The position numbers and the translations under genes are program-made. Shown here piece by piece: positions 18,558-28,200 of a stretch of DNA of 64,000 bases. Each line of letters begins with the position of its first letter. The first letter of the stretch is position 1. The notes under the pieces were generated by a model. The model saw only the letters and a list, made by a program, of their open reading frames with translations, ran no database searches and had not been told where the DNA came from. The DNA comes from Bacteroidales bacterium (GTDB taxonomy: Bacteria > Bacteroidota > Bacteroidia > Bacteroidales > F082): NCBI GenBank assembly GCA_024710405.1, contig JANJUV010000002.1:372001-436000 (forward strand). The letters run 5' to 3'.

Positions 18558-19423
18558 TAATTTCGTTTGGTACGGTTAAGCAGGGAAATCTGATCGGCAA
18601 GCAATCCAAAGAAAAATATGAACATGCCCATGATCACGAGCAGCATGGCGCTGTTCGGAAAGCGGAAAGTTATTGTGTAACCGATGATGCCCCATGCCAT
18701 TCCGGAAATAAAAATCAAGGCACTGGCCGGAAAGAAAATCTTCAGCGGGTTAAACAACATAATGATGCGCAGAAGAAGCAACAGGGTCTTTGAGCCATCT
18801 TTGAAAAACTTCACATTGCTGCTCCTGCCCACACGCTCTTCAACCACAATGGGGAAAGTTCCTATAGAATATCCCTCTTTCAGGAATGCCAATGTTGAGG
18901 TGGTTGAAAAAGAGAAACCGTTTGGCATAATGTGGAGCATCTCGGAAATAAGCTTTCGGTCGAAACCCCTGAAACCGGAATTATAGTCCGGCAACTCCTG
19001 TTCAACCAAATGTTCACCAACTTTTCTGATGATCCACTTGCCTCCTTTGCGTGATTTCACCTGATGCGAATCAGCTGTGCGTTCGCCAATCACCATATCA
19101 TAATCACCGAGCATCGCAATGAGGGTTTCGAGATACACAGGATCGTGCTGACCATCGCTGTCGAGGATGACCACTTTATCGCCTTTGGCTTTTCTGATAC
19201 CGGTTTTCAATGCGGCACCATAACCTTTGTTGACTTTGTGCCTGAAACACTTTACGGGGTATTTTCTGATGATTTCGAGGGTTTTGTCTGTGGATCCATC
19301 GTCCACGTAAATCACTTCACACGATTCGTGAAGTTTCATCCCGATCAGGCGGCTGAGGCCCTTTTCAATGCCCTCTTCTTCGTTATAGGCCGGGACTACA
19401 ATGCTTACTGTTGGTGTTTGCAA
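18557..19423 (-). CDS. GT2 family glycosyltransferase (polyprenyl-phosphate type), TTG start
   Basis: The protein of 288 residues opens with the GT-A fold VSIVVPAYNEEEG, VIYVDDGSTDKT, the DSDGQHD metal site and NSGFRGFDR. Two C-terminal membrane helices (about 222-245 and 252-275) follow, as in DPM1/GtrB-type enzymes that charge dolichyl/undecaprenyl phosphate with a sugar. No ATG precedes the conserved fold, and an in-frame stop lies six codons upstream, so the start must be TTG at 19423. A -7 box (TACCTTTG, minus strand, 19451-19444) lies 20 bases upstream. This is the first gene of the glycan/lipid operon. Confidence 0.88.
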   Translation of the reverse strand: MQTPTVSIVVPAYNEEEGIEKGLSRLIGMKLHESCEVIYVDDGSTDKTLEIIRKYPVKCFRHKVNKGYGAALKTGIRKAKGDKVVILDSDGQHDPVYLETLIAMLGDYDMVIGERTADSHQVKSRKGGKWIIRKVGEHLVEQELPDYNSGFRGFDRKLISEMLHIMPNGFSFSTTSTLAFLKEGYSIGTFPIVVEERVGRSSNVKFFKDGSKTLLLLLRIIMLFNPLKIFFPASALIFISGMAWGIIGYTITFRFPNSAMLLVIMGMFIFFFGLLADQISLLNRTKRN

Positions 19424-19443
19424 AGAAATCTGATTTGGTCAGG

Positions 19444-19451
19444 CAAAGGTA
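19444..19451 (-). promoter_or_regulatory. Promoter -7 box for glycan/lipid operon
   Basis: TACCTTTG on the minus strand matches TAnnTTTG and lies 20 bases upstream of the TTG start of the GT2 gene. No good -33 TTG is present at the usual spacing. Confidence 0.45.
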
Positions 19452-19568
19452 GCAAATTCACAAAAAGGTGATTAATCGTGAAATGTTGCAACCATTAGCA
19501 CAAAAAACTGTCATGTTAAGACATAATTAATTCTTTAATCTGCAGCTCTGTACTTCTTTACAATTGTA

Positions 19569-19576
19569 TAATTTTG
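19569..19576 (+). promoter_or_regulatory. Promoter -7 box for DUF418 gene
   Basis: TAATTTTG matches the Bacteroidota -7 consensus TAnnTTTG and lies 19 bases before the ATG of the DUF418 protein gene. The -33 region has only CTG, a partial match. Confidence 0.45.
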
Positions 19577-19595
19577 ATTATTAAATCAAACAATC

Positions 19596-20828
19596 ATGAC
19601 CCTTCAACCTGTCACAGCACCCAACCGGATCCAACTGCTCGATCAGCTTCGCGGATTCGCTCTTTTTGGCATTCTTATGGTTAATATGGCCATCTTCGCC
19701 AACCCGCATACGATTATGTTCGGCAATTTTTCCATCTGGCAGGATCCTGAAAGCAAGCTTGCTACATGGTTCATCCGTTTTTTCTTTGAAGGAAAATTTT
19801 ACGTGTTATTTTCGCTGATGTTCGGGATGGGGTTTCAGCTTTTCCTGCAAAAACTCGACGAAAGCCGCGAAGTATTGCCTGTGTATCGTCGCAGACTTCT
19901 GATCCTGCTCATGTTTGGCGCCCTGCATGTGGTGCTGCTCTGGTTTGGCGACATATTGGTATGGTATGCCCTGTTTGGCTTTGTAATGACCTGGTTTAGA
20001 AAAAAATCAAACCGTATCTTATTACGTTGGAGCTTGTTCTTCATGTTTATTCCGGTTGTGGCCACAAGCGTGCTTATGTTGCTGATGATGATGGTACAGG
20101 GCATTCCCGAAGCCGCTGAAGGCATGACAGAAGGTATGGCTGCACAACAGCAGGCTATGGCAGAACTGACAAGAAGAGGCTATGATGTTTACGCAAACGG
20201 AAGCTTCAGTGAGCAGGTTAGCTTCAGACTTACCGAATATTCCAATCTGCTGGGCGGTATCATCTTTTTTTATCCGAATACCCTGGCCATGTTTCTGTTG
20301 GGGATGATTTTCATGAGAAAAGGCTTTATTACAGAACCCTTGCAGCATCACGAATTTTTCAAAAAACTGCTTATCTATGCCCTTCCCTTGGGATTGATTT
20401 GTGCCTACCTTTTGGCAACATACTCACCTCAAGTGACTCAGAATGACCCAACCTGGCTTAATGTGCTGGTATTGTTTTCGCACACCCAGGGAGGCACTGC
20501 TCTTGGCCTGAGCTACCTCGCCCTGATGGTATTATGCAGCAACACAGGCAGGTTCATCTGGTTCAGAGAACGTCTTGCCGCAACCGGCAGGATGGCCCTG
20601 ACCAATTACCTGATGCAGTCGATCATCGCTACCACTTTGTTTTTCAGCTACGGATTCGGACTCTACGGAAAAACCAGTCCGCTTCAGGGAATATTGATCG
20701 CAATTGCAATTTTCACTGTTCAATTAATATACAGCCATCTTTGGCTGAAGCATTTCCGCTACGGGCCAATGGAATGGTTATGGCGTTTACTTACCTACGG
20801 TCATAGTATTGGTTTCAGGAACAGTTAG
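19596..20828 (+). CDS. DUF418 (YeiB-like) membrane protein
   Basis: The protein of 410 residues has about 9-10 membrane helices. The N-terminal motif QLLDQLRGFALFGILMVNM and C-terminal block AATGRMALTNYLMQSIIATT, followed by the FRYGPMEWLWRLLTYG end, are diagnostic of the DUF418/YeiB family. Members resemble membrane acyltransferases, but their substrates are unknown. It has its own -7 box and lies divergent to the glycan operon. Confidence 0.85.
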   Translation: MTLQPVTAPNRIQLLDQLRGFALFGILMVNMAIFANPHTIMFGNFSIWQDPESKLATWFIRFFFEGKFYVLFSLMFGMGFQLFLQKLDESREVLPVYRRRLLILLMFGALHVVLLWFGDILVWYALFGFVMTWFRKKSNRILLRWSLFFMFIPVVATSVLMLLMMMVQGIPEAAEGMTEGMAAQQQAMAELTRRGYDVYANGSFSEQVSFRLTEYSNLLGGIIFFYPNTLAMFLLGMIFMRKGFITEPLQHHEFFKKLLIYALPLGLICAYLLATYSPQVTQNDPTWLNVLVLFSHTQGGTALGLSYLALMVLCSNTGRFIWFRERLAATGRMALTNYLMQSIIATTLFFSYGFGLYGKTSPLQGILIAIAIFTVQLIYSHLWLKHFRYGPMEWLWRLLTYGHSIGFRNS

Positions 20829-20955
20829 AAAATCTGAATTGTAACATCCCCTTTTTATTTTATTTTCTTATTTCTTTAAGGTTAAAATTATCCTTTGGCA
20901 CTTTGCCATAATATCCTTAAATTCGCTGCTTCTAAACCAAAACAGAACGAAATTT

Positions 20956-22419
20956 ATGGAACACTCGGGAGTTCAATTCTTTGTTGAAGCAGGTAAACGG
21001 GCTCAACAATGGCACAGTAAGTATTTAGCCGGCATGCGTGAATGCCGTTTTGACACCATAGCTGTGCATGGTGTTTATTCGATGCAGGAAGCACTTGATT
21101 TTAATCAGGGTTCTCTGATCGAGCCGGTATATATGTCCACCTCACAAGGGTACCGCAACTCGGATGAGATGGAAGCAGCTTTGGGTTATATGATCCCAAC
21201 CTGGTGTTACTCGCGTATAGCAAACCCAACAATGTATTATTACGAAGGCGTGCTATCCTTGCTCGAAGGTTACGGCACCGGACTTGAAACCTCCTGTCTG
21301 GCCACCGCTTCAGGTATGGCTGCCATTCAGTCGGCCGTTGATCCTTTCCTGGTAACTGACCCGAAAAAACCCGGTGCCAAACTTAATTTTGTGGCCACCT
21401 GTCAGGTTTACGGAGGCACCTTTCAGCAGTTCGCCATGCGGAAAGAAAAAGAAAGAAATATAGAATGGCGCAGGGTGATCCACTCAAACGATCTGAGCGA
21501 ATGGGAAAATAAGATTGATGAAAACACCCGCTTTTTGTATGGCGAAATGCCGAGCAATCCTTCTCAGGCATTCTTCGACCTCGAAAAAGTAGCTGCCCTC
21601 GCCCACAAATATAACCTCCCGCTTATTATTGACTCTACGGTTGCCACTCCTGCGCTGCTCCGGCCACTGGCTTACGGCGCTGACATTGTAGTTCAAAGTG
21701 TAACGAAATCATTAGCCACAAGTGGATTCTCTATTTGCGGTGCGGTGATTTCGCGCAAAAACCTTGTTTCCAACATTGACAATGACGAAATGAAAGCCGA
21801 CTTCTGCACCTATGCAAAACTGTTGCCCAACCGCGACAACGGCCCAAACATTTCGCCCATGAACGCCATTCTGGCCCTGAATGACATTCGAACGATCCGC
21901 ACACGTATGGATCTCGTAAGCATGTCGACACAAAAGGTGGCTGAGTTTCTCGAATCACATCCGGCAATCGAAGGAGTTGATTACTTAGGACTCCCTTCAC
22001 ACGACCTCCACAAACTTGCATCTCAATACATGTTTCTGGTGGATTCGGAGTTTGATCCCCGATACAACAAAAAGGTGAACCGCTTCGGACACCTGATGTC
22101 GTTCAGGGTTAAAGGTGGCGCAGGGCCAACACGTAAGGTTTTTGATGCCTTTCACAGAATATACAGGGCAACTGACCTGGGAAGGATCAAATCAGTGGCC
22201 ACCATTCCTGCCATCAGCACCCATTCGCAACAGGGCGAAGAAGGCCGCAAACTTGCCAATATCCCCGACAACCTGATCAGGCTTTGCGTGGGTGGCGAAC
22301 ATCCCGATGATATTATCAACGATCTGAGACAAGCTTTGGACAGTCTTCAAGGTAAGAAAATATATACCGGGTCACCGGAATATTCAGCAGGTGGAGCCTC
22401 ATCTGCCAAACTTCAATAA
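20956..22419 (+). CDS. Cys/Met metabolism PLP-dependent enzyme
   Basis: The protein of 487 residues is a fold-type I PLP enzyme of the cystathionine gamma-synthase / O-acylhomoserine sulfhydrylase group: YSRIANPT (Y85), SGMAAIQSAV, D226 in LIIDSTVATP, and the PLP lysine K251 in VVQSVTKSLATSGF. It is about 80-90 residues longer than typical MetB/MetY, with an N-terminal extension and an insertion near 135-145. The reaction (sulfhydrylase, cystathionine synthase or lyase) cannot be assigned from these motifs. It lies 5 bases before thrC and near thrH, so the substrate is probably a homoserine derivative. Confidence 0.8.
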   Translation: MEHSGVQFFVEAGKRAQQWHSKYLAGMRECRFDTIAVHGVYSMQEALDFNQGSLIEPVYMSTSQGYRNSDEMEAALGYMIPTWCYSRIANPTMYYYEGVLSLLEGYGTGLETSCLATASGMAAIQSAVDPFLVTDPKKPGAKLNFVATCQVYGGTFQQFAMRKEKERNIEWRRVIHSNDLSEWENKIDENTRFLYGEMPSNPSQAFFDLEKVAALAHKYNLPLIIDSTVATPALLRPLAYGADIVVQSVTKSLATSGFSICGAVISRKNLVSNIDNDEMKADFCTYAKLLPNRDNGPNISPMNAILALNDIRTIRTRMDLVSMSTQKVAEFLESHPAIEGVDYLGLPSHDLHKLASQYMFLVDSEFDPRYNKKVNRFGHLMSFRVKGGAGPTRKVFDAFHRIYRATDLGRIKSVATIPAISTHSQQGEEGRKLANIPDNLIRLCVGGEHPDDIINDLRQALDSLQGKKIYTGSPEYSAGGASSAKLQ

Positions 22420-22424
22420 AACCT

Positions 22425-23774
22425 ATGTTGTATCATTCCACCAACAGTCAGTCACCGCCCCTGACATTCTCTCAGGCCCTGCTGCAGGGTCAGGCTCCGG
22501 ACAAAGGGCTTTATATGCCGGAAATCATCCCACGGTTGTCTGAACACGAAATACGTCGGTTTGGAAGGATGGATTACCATAAAATGGCAGCAGTGCTTAT
22601 GGGAAGATTCATCGGGGACGAAATTCCAAGGGATGTGCTGGACCACCTTACACGCGAAGCCTACGATTTTGACATACCCCTCGAAACTGTTGAGAAAAAC
22701 CGTTATGTGATGCGTCTTGATCGGGGGCCAACTGCTTCGTTCAAGGATTTCGCAGCACGTATGATGGCCAGGTTGATGAACCACTATCTGAAACGCGAGA
22801 AAAAGCGGTTGCTGATTCTTACGGCAACATCCGGCGACACAGGAAGTGCCATCTCCCATGCATTTCTGGGTCTCGACAGAATCAGGGTCGTGGTGCTGTT
22901 TCCGGTTTCTGAAGTTACCAAAAGGCAGCGGAAACAAATGACTACGCTGGGACAAAACATAACTGTATTGGGTTTGGACGGAAAATTTGATGATTGCCAG
23001 ACTCTTGTCAAACAAGCATTTGCTGATCCGGTACTGCGCAACCTGAATCTCTCCTCAGCAAACAGCATCAATATCGGCAGACTCATCCCGCAAATGGTTT
23101 ACTATTTTTATGCATGGTCACGTCTGGTCAAACCCGGTGAAAAAATCATATTTTCAGTGCCTTCGGGAAATTTCGGCGATATGATGGGAGGTGTATTGGC
23201 AATGAAAACTGGACTCCCTGTTGAGAAATTCATCATCGCCGTTAATGGCAACGATGCTTTTCCTGTATACCTCAAAACAGGCAGATACGAAAAAATCGAC
23301 CCTTCGAGGAATTGCCTTTCCAGCGCCATGAACGTAGGTCATCCGAGCAATCTGGCTCGTTTGGTTGCCCTATACAACGGGGTGATGGATGAAAAAGGCA
23401 TCGTGCACCGAGAAGCTGATCTCGTACTCATGCAAAAAGATATCTGGTCGGTTTCGGTGGATGACCAAACAACCCGCGAAACGATAAAAAGTTGCTGGGA
23501 AAAATACCAAGTGTTGCTCGAACCTCATGGAGCTGTTGGCTGGGCCGGCCTTCAGCAATACCTGTCTGAACATCCCGTATCGGAAGATCAGGTGTGTGTT
23601 TCACTTGAAACCGCACATCCGGCAAAATTTCCGGAAGAAATCAGGCAGTTGCTCGGCGTTGACCCCGAATTGCCGCCAGGTCTGGCGGGGATTGAAGAAA
23701 AAACCGAGAACTATAATATGTTGCCAACTAATTATGCTGCATTTAAGGATTATTTACTCAGTAATTTTAGCTGA
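22425..23774 (+). CDS. thrC: Threonine synthase
   Basis: ThrC converts O-phosphohomoserine to threonine using PLP. The 449-residue protein has the PLP lysine in TASFKDFAARMMARL, ATSGDTGSAISHAF for the phosphate loop, FPVSEVTKRQRKQM, and VPSGNFGDMMGGVLA. It belongs to the long bacterial form. It starts 5 bases after the PLP enzyme gene and is followed by thrH, which can supply its substrate. Confidence 0.95.
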   Translation: MLYHSTNSQSPPLTFSQALLQGQAPDKGLYMPEIIPRLSEHEIRRFGRMDYHKMAAVLMGRFIGDEIPRDVLDHLTREAYDFDIPLETVEKNRYVMRLDRGPTASFKDFAARMMARLMNHYLKREKKRLLILTATSGDTGSAISHAFLGLDRIRVVVLFPVSEVTKRQRKQMTTLGQNITVLGLDGKFDDCQTLVKQAFADPVLRNLNLSSANSINIGRLIPQMVYYFYAWSRLVKPGEKIIFSVPSGNFGDMMGGVLAMKTGLPVEKFIIAVNGNDAFPVYLKTGRYEKIDPSRNCLSSAMNVGHPSNLARLVALYNGVMDEKGIVHREADLVLMQKDIWSVSVDDQTTRETIKSCWEKYQVLLEPHGAVGWAGLQQYLSEHPVSEDQVCVSLETAHPAKFPEEIRQLLGVDPELPPGLAGIEEKTENYNMLPTNYAAFKDYLLSNFS

Positions 23775-23839
23775 TCTCAGCATTATTAAGCCTGATTTAT
23801 ACAATTTTAAATCATTATTAAATTGACATTGTATAGTTT

Positions 23840-24448
23840 ATGAGAATAATTTGTTTTGATATGGAAGGTGTATTCACCCCCGAGATATGGGTGAATGTTG
23901 CCCGAAAAACCGGAATCGAAGAACTGAAAATAACTACACGCGACGAACCCGACTACGATAAATTGATGCAATACAGGATTAACATCCTGGAACGACATAA
24001 CATTACTTTATCCTACATACAAGAAGTGATTGCCTCGCTCGACCTGCTTCCCGGGGCAAAAAGTTTCTTTGACGATATCCGGACTCATACACAGGCAATT
24101 GTTGTTACTGATAGTTTCGTTGAATTCGCAATGCCATTTATCGAAAAACTTGGTAAGCCTTTGGTTTTGTGTCATAACCTTATCACCGATGAACGGGGAA
24201 TGATCACCGGCTATAAGCTTAGACAGCCTGATCCAAAGCGAAAAGTAGTGCAGGCATTTCAAAGCCTTACCTATGAAGTTATTGCCATCGGTGATTCTTA
24301 CAATGATATGGGAATGATCCAACAAGCTGACCATGGGATTTTATATTGTCCGCCTGAAAATGTTGTTAAAGATTACCCCCGGTACCCAGTTACAGGAAAC
24401 TATGCTGAACTGACCAGCTTAATCAACAAATACATCCTTAAGCCATAA
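23840..24448 (+). CDS. thrH: ThrH: phosphoserine phosphatase / homoserine phosphotransferase
   Basis: The protein of 202 residues is an HAD-superfamily enzyme very close to Pseudomonas ThrH: FDMEGVFTPEIWVNVARKTG (first-motif aspartate), TTRDEPDYDKLMQYR, VVTDSFVEFAMP (motif II), YKLRQPDPKRK and AIGDSYNDMGMI (motif IV). ThrH can hydrolyse phosphoserine or pass its phosphate to homoserine, making O-phosphohomoserine without ThrB. Its place 65 bases after thrC fits that role. Confidence 0.9.
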   Translation: MRIICFDMEGVFTPEIWVNVARKTGIEELKITTRDEPDYDKLMQYRINILERHNITLSYIQEVIASLDLLPGAKSFFDDIRTHTQAIVVTDSFVEFAMPFIEKLGKPLVLCHNLITDERGMITGYKLRQPDPKRKVVQAFQSLTYEVIAIGDSYNDMGMIQQADHGILYCPPENVVKDYPRYPVTGNYAELTSLINKYILKP

Positions 24449-24464
24449 AGATACTTTGTATTGG

Positions 24465-24478
24465 TTGTTGATCAACAA
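24465..24478. repeat. Perfect 14-base palindrome between thrH and ruvA
   Basis: TTGTTGATCAACAA is a perfect dyad, 16 bases past the thrH stop and about 184 bases before the ruvA start. It has no T run, so it is not a terminator. It could be an operator; no regulator is identifiable. Confidence 0.5.
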
Positions 24479-24620
24479 TCAATAATTGCAATCATCCGTT
24501 TTGTATGCTTTAGGTCTTTCTCTCTCAGAAAATATATTTCGTAATGACTGTGTGCAAACAAGGCCTATTAACCATATATTGCAGCGGCATCAGGCAACAT
24601 CATTCATTGTGGAATATTTG

Positions 24621-24628
24621 TATTTTTG
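24621..24628 (+). promoter_or_regulatory. Promoter -7 box for ruvA
   Basis: TATTTTTG matches TAnnTTTG and lies 33 bases before the ruvA ATG. No -33 TTG is present at a proper spacing, so the match rests on the -7 element alone. Confidence 0.45.
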
Positions 24629-24661
24629 CCCTTCGTTTACTTAAAAACGCAAACAGCCAGC

Positions 24662-25243
24662 ATGTACGCTTATATTTCCGGAAACCTTGTCAGCAAAAAT
24701 CCGGCCTTTGTGGTAGTGGAAGCCAATGGAATCGGCTACCAACTCCATATTTCGCTCAATACTTACGCCGCTATTGGTGACCATAAGGAAGTTAAACTTT
24801 ATACTTATTTGTCTATCAGAGAAGATGCCCATGTGTTGTTTGGATTTGCTGAAGAACGCGAACGTGCTTTGTTTTTACAACTGATATCGGTTTCGGGTGT
24901 TGGTCCGAACACGGCACGCCTGATACTTTCATCGCTCACTGCCGATGAAACTATTGAAGCCATTGCCGTTGGCAATATTAACGTGTTACAGTCGGTAAAA
25001 GGCATCGGAGGCAAAACTGCCCAGCGCATTGTTGTCGATCTCAAAGATAAGGTTGCCAAAGCCGCTTCGATGCCCGAAAAAGTCGAAAGTGTGCACAATA
25101 GGCTGAAAGAAGAAGCGTTATCAGGACTGTTAATTCTGGGCTTCAACCGGTCACAAGCTGAAAAAGCCCTTGATCGTGTGCTGAAAGCAACGCCCGGCAC
25201 ATCAGTAGAAGTATTGATTAAAGAAGCATTAAAAATATTATAA
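24662..25243 (+). CDS. ruvA: Holliday junction DNA helicase subunit RuvA
   Basis: RuvA binds Holliday junctions and loads the RuvB motor for branch migration. The protein of 193 residues starts with MYAYISGNLVSKNPAFVVVE, the OB-fold N-terminus of the family. It carries the two HhH motifs (ISVSGVGPNTARLILSSL and VKGIGGKTAQRIVVDLK) and the C-terminal RuvB-binding domain after about residue 140. The start at 24662 is chosen over one at 24626 because it gives the family N-terminus. sprA follows, a gene pairing seen in many Bacteroidota. Confidence 0.95.
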   Translation: MYAYISGNLVSKNPAFVVVEANGIGYQLHISLNTYAAIGDHKEVKLYTYLSIREDAHVLFGFAEERERALFLQLISVSGVGPNTARLILSSLTADETIEAIAVGNINVLQSVKGIGGKTAQRIVVDLKDKVAKAASMPEKVESVHNRLKEEALSGLLILGFNRSQAEKALDRVLKATPGTSVEVLIKEALKIL

Positions 25244-25293
25244 TGGCAGCTGTTACCAGGAACGCTGTTAGAATTAAAAACTGATAAAAAGCC

Positions 25294-28200
25294 TTGCCCT
25301 TGACCCGGTTTGTGAAGTATGCGTTTTTGCTCCTAATCATAGCTGCCCTTGCCGTTGCTGCAATTGGCTCCTCGGTGCCAATAGAGCAACAGCAGCCTCC
25401 GGCAGTTGATTTGCTGCCGCAACAGCCTGACACGACCCGTCAGCAATTGGTTTATCCGCTCCCGCAGGATATAGGCGATCCCTACCAGCAGCTTGATGAA
25501 CAATCACCCTTTCACCTGAAAGACCCGCCAAATATTAAACGCGAAGTTGTTTATGACCCTGTAACAGGTCAATATATTTTTGTTTCGAAAGTTGGTAGTT
25601 TTTCCTATCGCGAGCCAGTTTCTATGGATCTCAAAGAATATCGCGACTTTGAAAACAAAAAAGGAATTAGAAATTACTGGCGCGAACGCACCAGATCATC
25701 TGATCCGCAAACCGCCTCATCCATCATTCCAGCCATATACATCGGTGGTGAAGCTTTCGACAGGATCTTCGGCGGCAATACCATTGACATCAGACCTCAA
25801 GGATCGGCCGAAATAACCTTTGGCGTGCGCAGTGTGAACCGCGAAGACCCACAACTTGATGTGCGTCAGCGTAGAACAACCAATTTCGATTTTCAGCAAA
25901 AGATTCAAATGAACGTGATCGCCAAAATAGGCGACAAAATTGAATTTAAAACAAATTACAACACAGAGGCCACCTTTCAGTTCGAGAACAAACTATCACT
26001 CAAATACGAAGGCAAAGAAGACGAAATAATTAAGTTAATTGAAGCAGGAAATGTAAGCATGCCTTTAAATACTACCCTTATCAGCGGTAGTCAGTCGCTT
26101 TTTGGAATTAAAACCAAACTTCAGTTCGGCCGCACTACAGTAACAACAGTCTTCTCCCAACAGGAAAGCGAAACCAAAAACATTACCGTACAAGGCGGTG
26201 CCCAAACCAATCAATTCAGTTTGACATCGCTTGATTATGAAGAGAACCGGCACTTTTTCCTGAGCCAGTATTTCCGCGAGCAATACGAAAAGTCGTTGCA
26301 GAGCTTGCCAATTGTCACCTCCGATATCAATATTACTAAAATCGAAGTTTGGGTCACCAATATCGGTGCTCCTCTCACTGAGAACCGCAATATTGTTGCA
26401 TTTACAGATGCAGGTGAAGGTCGTTTTGAATGGATATACAACAAGGAAATCCAGCCTTTGCCCGGCCCCCCGCTTCCTTCAAACCGTTCGAACAACCTTT
26501 TAACACGACTGGACACCGCCGGCATCAGAAACATCAACAATGTTACATCCTATCTGACCGGAGACCCACTGAAAATAGGACGTAACGGTTATCTGGTTCC
26601 TGGTCAGGATTTTGAAAAAGTGGAGAACGCCCGAAAGCTAAGTCCAACCGAGTTTTCTTTTAACAGCAAACTTGGATTTATTTCGCTCAATACAACCCTT
26701 AATTCAGACCAGGTTCTTGCCGTCGCCTATCAATACACAGTTATTGGCTTTGACAGCATATTTCAGGTCGGAGAGTTTTCCGATCAGGGCATCAACACTC
26801 CTAACTGTCTGACAGCTAAACTACTCAAAAGCACATCAATCAACACACGAATGCCTATGTGGGACTTGATGATGAAGAACGTTTATTCACTGAGGGCATT
26901 TCAAATCAACAGGGATGATTTCACGTTTAATATTCTGTATAAAGGGAATCAAAACGGTGTACCAACAGGATATTTCACCGAAGGAAACGAAGATATTAAG
27001 GGGATCCCGCTTATTCATCTGATGAATCTGGACAATCTGAACCAGCAACAGAATCCTGTCAGGGGAGGTGACGGGGTTTTTGACTTCCTTGATAATGCTG
27101 CTACCATTGGCGGAACAATCAATGCACAAAACGGCCGGATTTATTTTACAGTTCTGGAACCTTTCGGAAGTCACCTTCGAAATAAAGTCTTTGCCAATGA
27201 TCCTGAACTTGCAAACCGTTATGCCTACGATTCACTCTACACCTTAACCAAAGCAGGAGCCGAACAGTTTCCCGACAAGAACAAATTTATACTCGAAGGA
27301 TTTTACAAGTCCCAGTCAGGCAGTGAAATCAACTTAAATGCGCTTAATGTTCCGCGTGGCTCGGTGAAAGTTACTGCCGGAGGTGTTCCTTTAGTTGAAA
27401 ACGTTGACTATACTGTTGACTACACCCTTGGAAGGGTCCGAATTATTAACGAAGGTGTGCTTAGTTCTGGAACGCCTATAAATATCTCTCTTGAAAGCAA
27501 CACCATGTTTGCTATTCAGCAAAAGCGGATGATGGGTTTACGTGTTGATCACGAAATAAACAAAGACTTTAAAATAGGCGGAACCCTGCTCAACCTGCAC
27601 GAACGACCACTAACACAGAAAGTAAACTATGGGGATGACCCTATATCGAATACTATTTATGGTCTCGATCTGAGTTATCGCACACAGTCGAGGTGGCTCA
27701 CCCGTATGATCGACAAGCTGCCCGGAATCAGCACAAAGGAAGTTTCGAAAATCAATTTTGATGGTGAATTTGCGCATTTCCTCCCCGGACATTCGAGGGC
27801 TGTCGGCAAAACCGGAACCTCTTACATTGACGATTTTGAAGGTGCAAAATCAACCATCGACCTGAGACAGCCAAATACCTGGTTTTTGGCCAGTACACCT
27901 CAGGGACAGATGGATATGTTTCCGGAAGCAGGGCCCGGAACAGGGCTCGACTATGGAAAAAACAGGGCAAAATTAGCATGGTATATCATTGACCCCCTGT
28001 TTTATGACCGATTTGGCACCTTGAAACCGTCCAATGTTGACAAAGAAGAATTGTCGAAAAATAGTGTGCGACAGGTACTCGAAACCGAAGTGTTTCCGAA
28101 CAAGCAGCTCCCATCGGGTATACCGACAAATATTGCTGTGCTCAATATGGCCTATTATCCAAATGAGAGAGGCCCATATAACTATGATGTCCTGCCAACC

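Noticed and set aside
20892-20908. TTTGGCAC followed by TTTGCC, resembling a sigma-54 site
   Set aside because: The spacing between the two elements is only one base where five are needed.
22452-23015. 187-codon frame on the minus strand
   Set aside because: It is inside thrC, whose motifs are complete.
25218-25433. 71-codon minus-strand frame rich in Gly/Cys/Ala across the ruvA-sprA junction
   Set aside because: It has a membrane-like stretch but is antisense to the sprA signal peptide, which explains its composition.
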